Shown here: in pieces, positions 21,428 to 26,019 of the stretch | Layout: the number at the start of each line of letters is the position of its first letter | How positions within the stretch are numbered: position 1 is the first letter of the stretch | Origin: JACJYC01 sp964558465 | GTDB taxonomy: Bacteria; Bacteroidota; Bacteroidia; Chitinophagales; Saprospiraceae | Reading direction: 5' to 3' | DNA: 26,019 nucleotides | NCBI GenBank assembly: GCA_964558465.1 | Contig: CAZLEF010000098.1 | Location: forward strand, 1 to 26,019 | Program-made: the position numbers and the translations under genes | The notes under the pieces: model-generated | The model's database searches: none | What the model saw: the letters and a program-made list of their open reading frames with translations, nothing else | What the model was told of the DNA's origin: nothing

Positions 21428-23857
21428 CTACTCGCTTCTCAGGCTTTTCACCGGGTTGGTCAACGCGGCTTTGACGGCCTGAAAACCGATTGTCAGCCCG
21501 GCGATCAGGATGGCGGACCCACCTGCGAGTGCAAAGACCCACCAATCCAGTCCGACCCGGTAGGGGAAATCCTGCAACCATTGGTTCATGGCCCACCAGG
21601 CTAAAGGCGCCGCCAGCAGGATGGCCAGGGCAATCAATTTGATGAAGTCTTTGGATAACATTCCGGCGATTCCGGCAACGGAAGCTCCGAGTACCTTGCG
21701 GATGCCGATCTCTTTTACCCGCTGTTCGACGGTAAATGCCGACAAACCCAGCAAACCCAGACACGCGATCAGGATGGCAAACAGGGTAAAGGACTGAATG
21801 ATGGAGCTCAGGTTGCGCTCAGCCTGGTATTGTTTTTGCAGGTCTTCATCCAGGAAAACGTATTCAAATGGGAGTTTGGGATTCAGGCGGGTCCATAATT
21901 GTTCAAGGCCGGCCAGCAGGGCAGGGTAGTCCGACGTATTGGCGTCGATGACTGCATAAAAATGCCGGTTGTCGGGGCTGTATTGCAGCATCAGGGGGGA
22001 GAGCTCATCCCGCAGGGAGCGGTAATGGTAGTTTTTCATGACGCCGATGATCTCGTAGGTGAACCGTTCGTTTTGCCAGTCGGAATATATTCTTGTGCCC
22101 ACGGCTTTGTCCATGGGAATATCCATGCTTCTCAACAATTCTTCATTGACGATCCGTTGGTTGTTGGTGTCGCTGGATACAAAATTCCTGCCGGCCAGCA
22201 AGGGAATGCCCAGGGTAGCCAGGTATTTGTCATCGGTTTGGAAATACTGGGCCATTTGGCGGCTGTTCATGTCCTGACCTTCCTTGTAAAACCCCAGATC
22301 CTGAGCGACGAACTGACCGGGGTAAACCCGGGTGCTGGTGACGGATCCGATATCGCTCCGGTTGCCCAATTCGTTTTTGAAAGCGGTGATCTGGGCCCGG
22401 GAATCCTCCGTGCGGAAGGGAACGACGATCTTTTGGGTTTTCTCAAAACCCAGATCGGAGTTGGCCATAAAGTTCAACTGCCGGCTGATGATCATGGCGC
22501 CGATCACCAGGCTGACCGAGATGACAAACTGAAAAACAACCAATGCTTTTCGAAGGCCTGCTGCGGAAACCGAGTTCCGGAAGTTGCCTTTCAATACACT
22601 GACCGCGCGGAATGCGGAAAGGTAAAATGCCGGGTAACTGCCCGATAAAACCCCGGTGAGCAGAGAAAGCCCCACTACCCCCAGCCAGATACCCGGATAA
22701 AGGGTGAAATCACCGGAAACCTCCTGGCCGGTGACCCGGTTGATCACCGGCAGACTCCATTTCACCAGCGGCACGGCCAGCAGGATTGCGATGACGGACA
22801 ACAAGAGGGATTCGCCGAGGAATTGCCGGATCAGGGCCTGCCGGTTGGCGCCCACCGTTTTGCGGATGCCGACCTCCCTGGCGCGGTTGCCTGCCCGGGC
22901 CGTGGTCAGGTTCATAAAGTTGATGCAGGCGATCAACTGGATAAAACCTGCAATGGTCAGCAAAATATAGAGGAACCTGGCGCTGACCGTGGTGTCGAGC
23001 TGGTTGTTGCGGGCGGAATACAGGTGGATATCCTGAACGGGTTCCAGATGCAGGGTTTTGGCCATTCCCAGTTCCCTGAGTTGGTCGGCCCCGTGGCGGT
23101 CGAGGAACGCCGGCAATTTGGCGGCCAGGGCGTCCGGATCGGCGTGGGGTTTCAGTTTGACATAACCGGAGATGAAGTTGTTGCCTGCCCACATGTTATT
23201 GGAGCGCACGTATTCCCCGATGCCGCCGCTGTTCATGGCCATGTAAAAATTGGCGCGGATATGCGATTTTTTTGCCGTGGCATCCACCATGCCGGTCACC
23301 TTGAATTCATTGTCCCCAAAACGGTTGTTGATGCGGATAGCCTGACCGACGGGGTCTTGCCGCCCGAAAAGGCGTTCGGCCACGGGCAGGGTGAGCACGA
23401 CGGTATAGGGTTCATCGAGGGCGTGTTCAGGGCGGCCGTAAACCCATTTGTAGTTGAAAAGCCGGAAAAAGGTGCTGTCCACATAATACCCCTTGGTCTC
23501 GTAAAAAGAATGGTTTTGCCAGGAAAACACGTGATGCGACAGATCGGGCGGGTCGACAACCCGGGTGGCGACCTCAACCTCCGGAAATTCAATCGCCATT
23601 GTAATCGGAATTGGAGGGGATACCCGGGCGGTCTGGTATGGGCCATCGGGGCTGCCGACATTGCTCAGGTCGGAAACCACCCGGAAAAGAGCATCCGCAT
23701 CCTGGTGATGCCGGTCATAACTGAATTGCTCCATGACATGCATCAGGATGTAGAGGCAGCAGGCGGTTCCAATGGTGAGTCCAAAAATATTGATGAACGA
23801 AAACCCTTTGTGGCGCCAAAGGCTGCGAAAGGCAATTTTCAGGTAATTCCGGATCAT
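21428..23857 (-). CDS. MacB/FtsX-type ABC transporter permease (copy 2)
   Basis: An 809-residue paralogue of the downstream gene with the same two-unit layout. It starts MIRNYLKIAFRSLWRHKGFSFINIFGLTIGTACCLYI, the standard opening of Bacteroidota FtsX-like permeases. The first coupling motif is NLTTARAGNRAREVGIRKTVGANRQALIRQFLGES; the second is TVEQRVKEIGIRKVLGASVAGIAGMLSKDF. Two large periplasmic domains separate the four-plus-four helices. It is first in the pair, and its upstream region has a candidate sigma-54 promoter (23899-23914) and two tandem dyads (23969-24010), suggesting activation by an enhancer-binding protein. No ATPase, membrane-fusion or outer-membrane factor gene is beside it. 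The ATG at 23857 is well supported by the family. Confidence 0.94.
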   Translation of the reverse strand: MIRNYLKIAFRSLWRHKGFSFINIFGLTIGTACCLYILMHVMEQFSYDRHHQDADALFRVVSDLSNVGSPDGPYQTARVSPPIPITMAIEFPEVEVATRVVDPPDLSHHVFSWQNHSFYETKGYYVDSTFFRLFNYKWVYGRPEHALDEPYTVVLTLPVAERLFGRQDPVGQAIRINNRFGDNEFKVTGMVDATAKKSHIRANFYMAMNSGGIGEYVRSNNMWAGNNFISGYVKLKPHADPDALAAKLPAFLDRHGADQLRELGMAKTLHLEPVQDIHLYSARNNQLDTTVSARFLYILLTIAGFIQLIACINFMNLTTARAGNRAREVGIRKTVGANRQALIRQFLGESLLLSVIAILLAVPLVKWSLPVINRVTGQEVSGDFTLYPGIWLGVVGLSLLTGVLSGSYPAFYLSAFRAVSVLKGNFRNSVSAAGLRKALVVFQFVISVSLVIGAMIISRQLNFMANSDLGFEKTQKIVVPFRTEDSRAQITAFKNELGNRSDIGSVTSTRVYPGQFVAQDLGFYKEGQDMNSRQMAQYFQTDDKYLATLGIPLLAGRNFVSSDTNNQRIVNEELLRSMDIPMDKAVGTRIYSDWQNERFTYEIIGVMKNYHYRSLRDELSPLMLQYSPDNRHFYAVIDANTSDYPALLAGLEQLWTRLNPKLPFEYVFLDEDLQKQYQAERNLSSIIQSFTLFAILIACLGLLGLSAFTVEQRVKEIGIRKVLGASVAGIAGMLSKDFIKLIALAILLAAPLAWWAMNQWLQDFPYRVGLDWWVFALAGGSAILIAGLTIGFQAVKAALTNPVKSLRSE

Positions 23858-23898
23858 AGTGGCAGTCAGGATTTAAATGGAGAACCAGATCCATCCAT

Positions 23899-23914
23899 TA
23901 CAATCATTGTGCCT
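23899..23914 (-). promoter_or_regulatory. Candidate sigma-54 (-24/-12) promoter
   Basis: On the minus strand AGGCACAATGATTGTA matches the sigma-54 pattern TGGCAC-N5-TTGCW at GGCAC and TTG with the correct spacing; T replaces the C of the -12 GC. Transcription would begin near 23888, about 30 bases before the ATG of the first permease gene. No TAnnTTTG box is found in this gap. Confidence 0.5.
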
Positions 23915-23927
23915 GTTTTGCAAAACA
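23914..23927. promoter_or_regulatory. 14-bp palindrome TGTTTTGCAAAACA
   Basis: A perfect palindrome adjoining the -24 element of the candidate sigma-54 promoter. CATTGT (23905-23910) and ACAATG (23925-23930) add a second overlapping dyad. It may be an operator; no matching regulator is present in the window. Confidence 0.4.
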
Positions 23928-23968
23928 ATGAAAATCAGCTACTTATAAAAGCAAAAGGATAAAAAGCC

Positions 23969-24010
23969 GTTCGCAATCGGACAGGAGGTGTTCGAAATCG
24001 GACGGTGGGG
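23969..24010. promoter_or_regulatory. Two tandem 21-bp activator-like sites
   Basis: GTTCGCAATCGGACAGGAGG (23969-23988) and GTTCGAAATCGGACGGTGGG (23990-24009) begin exactly 21 bases apart, about two DNA turns. Each core is an imperfect dyad GTTCG-N4-CGGAC. They lie about 80-120 bases upstream of the predicted start near 23888, where enhancer-binding proteins of sigma-54 promoters usually bind. Confidence 0.55.
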
Positions 24011-24015
24011 GAGCT

Positions 24016-24047
24016 GTTGATTTGTTGATTTGTTGATGCGTTGATTC
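24016..24047. repeat. 8-bp tandem array (GTTGATTT)n
   Basis: Four 8-bp units: GTTGATTT twice, GTTGATGC and GTTGATTC. Two and a half of them form the left arm of the hairpin at 24024-24078. Confidence 0.92.
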
Positions 24048-24078
24048 GATACGGCAGCCCTCGCATCAACAAATCAAC
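24024..24078 (-). terminator. 17-bp perfect-stem hairpin after serA
   Basis: GTTGATTTGTTGATGCG (24024-24040) and CGCATCAACAAATCAAC (24062-24078) pair perfectly across 21 bases, starting five bases beyond the serA stop on the minus strand. It probably separates serA from the permease operon downstream. The stem is made from the tandem-array unit. Confidence 0.75.
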
Positions 24079-24083
24079 GCCCA

Positions 24084-25037
24084 TTACGCGTCCCCAAAAA
24101 AATGAATGATCCGGTCCGCCAGTTCCAGGCCGATATTTGCCTGGGCTTCCAGCGTCGACGCCCCGATATGGGGGGTGACGGATACATTGGGGTGCTCCAG
24201 CAGTTCGCGTTTGGGATTGGGTTCATCGTCAAACACGTCGAAACCGGCGCCGGCCAGGTGACCGGAGTTGAGCGCTTCCAGGAGTGCGGTTTCTTCCACG
24301 ATGCCGCCCCGTGCGGTGTTGATGATGTAGGATCCCTTTTTCATTTTGGCGATCTCGGTTTTTCCGATGAGCGCTTTGCCGATACCCGGGACATGCAGGG
24401 TCAGGAAATCGGATTGGGTGAGGACGGTTTCCCAGTCGTACGTTTCCAGGTGTACCGACATGCGCAGGTAATCGGCATCCGGCAGCGGCAGGTGGATATC
24501 GGCCTCCGTTACGAACGGGTCGTAAGGCAGCACCTTCATGCCAAGGCCCAAACCGATGCGGGCGGATTCCTGGCCGATGCGGCCGAAGCCGATCACGCCG
24601 ATGGTTTTTCCGCGCAACTGGATGCCGTCGGAATAAGCCTTTTTGAGTTTGTCAAAATTGCCGCCGGATTTCAACTCCCGGTTGGATCGCTGCAAAAAAC
24701 GGGCGAGGTTAAAAATGTGGCCGAACGCGAGTTCTGCAACCGCCTGGGAGGATGCTGCGGGCGTATTGAAAACGAAGATGCCCTTTTCCTTGGCATATTC
24801 GAAGTCAATATTGTCCAGACCAACCCCTCCGCGTGCAATGACTTTAAGGTTAGGGCACTGATCGATCAGATCTTTGCGCACTTTGGTAGCGCTGCGAACG
24901 ATAATGACGTCATAAGCCGGCAGAACCTTGGGCAGGTCTTCCTGGGCTACCTTGTCGGTGTCGACCTGGTAACCTGCTTCCTCCAGCAGGGTTTTGCCAT
25001 CGGCGTTAATACCGTCATTTGCAAGAATTTTAATCAT
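24084..25037 (-). CDS. serA: D-3-phosphoglycerate dehydrogenase (short form)
   Basis: A 317-residue NAD-dependent dehydrogenase for the first step of serine synthesis, 3-phosphoglycerate to 3-phosphohydroxypyruvate. VRSATKVRKDLID and ARGGVGLDNID (about 48-77) form the substrate side. The Rossmann motif GVIGFGRIGQ is at 147-156. Catalytic Arg243 (NTARGG), Glu272 (DDEP) and His290 (TPHIGAST) are present. It lacks the ACT regulatory domain of long SerA proteins, so serine feedback through that domain is not expected. ATG 25037 gives the family start MIKILANDGI; a further 60 codons are open upstream but are low-complexity and lie in the repeat-rich leader. serC, often a neighbour in Bacteroidota, is not here, and other 2-hydroxyacid dehydrogenase substrates cannot be fully excluded. 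Confidence 0.93.
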   Translation of the reverse strand: MIKILANDGINADGKTLLEEAGYQVDTDKVAQEDLPKVLPAYDVIIVRSATKVRKDLIDQCPNLKVIARGGVGLDNIDFEYAKEKGIFVFNTPAASSQAVAELAFGHIFNLARFLQRSNRELKSGGNFDKLKKAYSDGIQLRGKTIGVIGFGRIGQESARIGLGLGMKVLPYDPFVTEADIHLPLPDADYLRMSVHLETYDWETVLTQSDFLTLHVPGIGKALIGKTEIAKMKKGSYIINTARGGIVEETALLEALNSGHLAGAGFDVFDDEPNPKRELLEHPNVSVTPHIGASTLEAQANIGLELADRIIHFFGDA

Positions 25038-25062
25038 GTGCCTGGTTTGTTGTTTTGAAGTG

Positions 25063-25070
25063 CAAAGAAA
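25063..25070 (-). promoter_or_regulatory. Near-consensus -7 box TTTCTTTG of serA
   Basis: One mismatch to TAnnTTTG on the minus strand, 25 bases before the ATG at 25037. It supports the short start. Confidence 0.45.
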
Positions 25071-25125
25071 CGAGATTACTGCCTGATTGTTGTTGGAATG
25101 ATTGTAAAATTTGAGTGAAAATTGG

Positions 25126-25403
25126 GTTGTTTGGAGTTGTTTGGAGTTGCTGGCGGCCGTGTACTGCAATGAACAATGCGAATCAAGGGTTGCATTTTGA
25201 TTGTTATTGATTATCATGTGATTACAAATTTTCAGATCGCATTTTTCGAAATTTTATCTCCACAACATACTGATAATCAATGCAAATTTTCAACTATTGA
25301 TTCGCATTGTTCATGATCGTTTAAAATGGTTGAAGGCAGTTAAGAGGGTGTTCGAGAGCGTTCAAAAAACCATCCCAAACCATCCCAAACAACCCCAAAC
25401 AAC
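25126..25403. repeat. 278-bp nested inverted-repeat element
   Basis: Three pairs of arms are nested: a 19-base pair with one mismatch (25126-25144 and 25385-25403, GTTGTTTGGAG type), an 18-base perfect pair (25169-25186 and 25297-25314, ATGAACAATGCGAATCAA) and an 11-base perfect pair (25206-25216 and 25271-25281, ATTGATTATCA). The centre is AT-rich and codes for nothing recognisable. It fills most of the 395-base gap between serA and the next gene upstream. No transposase is present. Confidence 0.85.
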
Positions 25404-25426
25404 CCCTCCAAAGGAGTCCTTCGGAC
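25367..25426. repeat. 10-bp array (AAACCATCCC / AAACAACCCC) plus two triloop hairpins
   Basis: Four 10-bp units, two AAACCATCCC and two AAACAACCCC, run from 25367 to 25406. They lead into CTCC-AAA-GGAG (25406-25416) and GTCC-TTC-GGAC (25416-25426), which share one base. A longer version of the same block is at 15206-15253, and AAACAACCCC units also occur at 15281-15310. Confidence 0.9.
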
Positions 25427-25432
25427 AAACCA

Positions 25433-25897
25433 TCAATTACTGGTCCGTTCGACGAACGTAGGGAAAGTTGCGCCCGTATAGTGGTGGAACGGCTGATCGC
25501 TTTGCAGGGGCAGTTTGTAGGATTTGATAAAACCCAGCAAAAAAGCACGGATCTCATCCGCATTGACATTTCTGGAGTCCTGGCGAAGCAAAAAGCCGAT
25601 ATGGTCGATATTGCCTTGCGGGCTCCAGAAAACATGGAACCAGAGGCGGACACCTTTGAGGTCGTAATTGATCTTAACGGCGTAGGCATCGACGGCTTTC
25701 ATCATGTCCAGCCAATTGTCGAAAGCCGCCTGGATGTCCATATTGCTGGCTTCCAGTAAAGAACGGCTGTACTGACGGGTTAGCTGCTCATAGGCTTGTT
25801 CGTTTTCGCCGAGCACAAATACTTTTGGGATGACCGTTTCCTGAGTTCTGGCTGCAAACGGTAAAATCAGGAGGAGGGATAACATTAAATTTTTCAT
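25433..25897 (-). CDS. Small exported protein of unknown function
   Basis: A 154-residue protein with a signal peptide (MKNLMLSLLLILPFAARTQE, cleavage near residue 18-20). The mature part is mixed helix and strand: a helical AYEQLTRQYSRSLLEASNMDIQAAFDNWLDMM, then strands AVKINYDLKGVRLWFHVFW and GNIDHIGFLLRQDSRNVNADEIRAFLLGF, ending FHHYTGATFPTFVERTSN. The 'ID-IGF---DSRN' strand-turn-helix is reminiscent of TonB-C-like folds, but no family was recognised. It is preceded by an exact -7 box (25914-25921), and its stop directly follows the 10-bp array and hairpins at 25367-25426. Signal peptide, promoter and composition make it a credible gene. Confidence 0.75.
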   Translation of the reverse strand: MKNLMLSLLLILPFAARTQETVIPKVFVLGENEQAYEQLTRQYSRSLLEASNMDIQAAFDNWLDMMKAVDAYAVKINYDLKGVRLWFHVFWSPQGNIDHIGFLLRQDSRNVNADEIRAFLLGFIKSYKLPLQSDQPFHHYTGATFPTFVERTSN

Positions 25898-25913
25898 GCA
25901 AGTAAGTTTTGCG

Positions 25914-25921
25914 CAAAGGTA
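25914..25921 (-). promoter_or_regulatory. -7 promoter box TACCTTTG
   Basis: An exact TAnnTTTG match on the minus strand, 16 bases before the ATG at 25897. The right-end tandem array starts nine bases upstream and thus covers the -33 region. Confidence 0.65.
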
Positions 25922-25929
25922 AGAATGAT

Positions 25930-26019
25930 AATTGATTCGATTGATACGATTGATTCGATTGATACGATTGATACGATTGATACGATTGATACGATTGATA
26001 CGATTGGTTCGATTGGTTC
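25930..26019. repeat. 9-bp tandem array (GATTGATAC/GATTGATTC/GATTGGTTC) at right end
   Basis: Ten consecutive 9-bp units run to the very last base: GATTGATTC and GATTGATAC variants, six of them GATTGATAC, then two GATTGGTTC. The final unit type is the reverse complement of the GAACCAATC array that opens the window. The array is cut by the window edge. Confidence 0.97.

Noticed and set aside
22823..23962. 379-codon plus-strand frame opposite the permease
   Set aside because: An antisense shadow; the minus-strand FtsX motifs are intact and the frame runs into the permease promoter.
25038..25217. 60-residue N-terminal extension of serA
   Set aside because: Asn/Gln/Ser-rich and unlike the family, it overlaps the inverted-repeat region and the -7 box; the family start is the ATG at 25037.
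25200..25300. Replication origin in the AT-rich inverted repeats
   Set aside because: No DnaA-box cluster (TTATCCACA type) and no dnaA, dnaN or parAB neighbours were seen.
25930..26019. CRISPR array
   Set aside because: Units are 9 bp and contiguous with no unique spacers, and no cas genes are present; the same holds for the other arrays.
1..26019. Terminal inverted repeats of a transposon, phage or linear replicon
   Set aside because: There is no transposase, integrase, replication or phage gene; gene content is housekeeping, and assembly breakage in repeats explains the ends.

Overview
The window looks like a chromosomal segment, probably one whole draft contig, from a Bacteroidota bacterium, most likely of the Saprospiria type. 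This rests on several Bacteroidota promoter -7 boxes (TAnnTTTG) a short way upstream of start codons, the lack of clear Shine-Dalgarno sites, and lineage-typical families: a PorE-like OmpA lipoprotein, a TamB-like giant, paired DUF3667 proteins, a BatE-like TPR/SH3 protein and two-domain MacB/FtsX permeases. No tRNA, rRNA, CRISPR array, transposase or phage gene was seen.

Layout. 1-1384: a DinB-like protein and a secreted DUF3108/TapB-like protein. 1385-3367 (minus): a lipoprotein with TPR, PD40 propeller, CRD-like and OmpA parts, the domain order of the type IX secretion protein PorE. 3368-4315: a gene-poor stretch full of palindromes, holding a 5'-truncated formylglycine-generating-enzyme (FGE-sulfatase) fragment. 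4316-9175 (minus): a TamB-like protein. 9428-12761 (minus): a YheT-like hydrolase, a conserved unknown and two tandem DUF3667 membrane proteins. 12816-15127 (plus): a NadR-like kinase with a probable TTG start, a lipoprotein MsrA and a BatE-like protein. 15387-16658 (minus): tyrS, divergent from a LolC/E-like permease and a HELVH-motif protein (16757-18917, plus). 18943-23857 (minus): two large FtsX/MacB permeases behind a candidate sigma-54 promoter with two upstream activator-like sites. 24084-25897 (minus): serA and a small exported unknown protein.

The genes are mostly conserved housekeeping and cell-envelope functions: outer-membrane biogenesis (TamB, LolC/E-like, PorE-like), export permeases, oxidative repair (MsrA), serine synthesis and tyrosine charging. 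The unusual content lies between them. Most intergenic spaces carry their own short tandem array with a 7-10 bp unit, and many carry small perfect hairpins that share a geometry (4-7 bp arms, usually a 3-nt loop) but not a sequence. Some hairpins sit inside the arrays. Some arrays or hairpins supply the last codons and stop of the adjacent gene, form the hairpin between converging genes, or abut a promoter. Both ends of the window are the same 9-bp array in opposite orientation, as expected if assembly stopped in these repeats. This dispersed array-plus-hairpin system is the best candidate for something undescribed. Next in interest are the sigma-54 control region and the FGE fragment, which resembles a diversity-generating-retroelement target.
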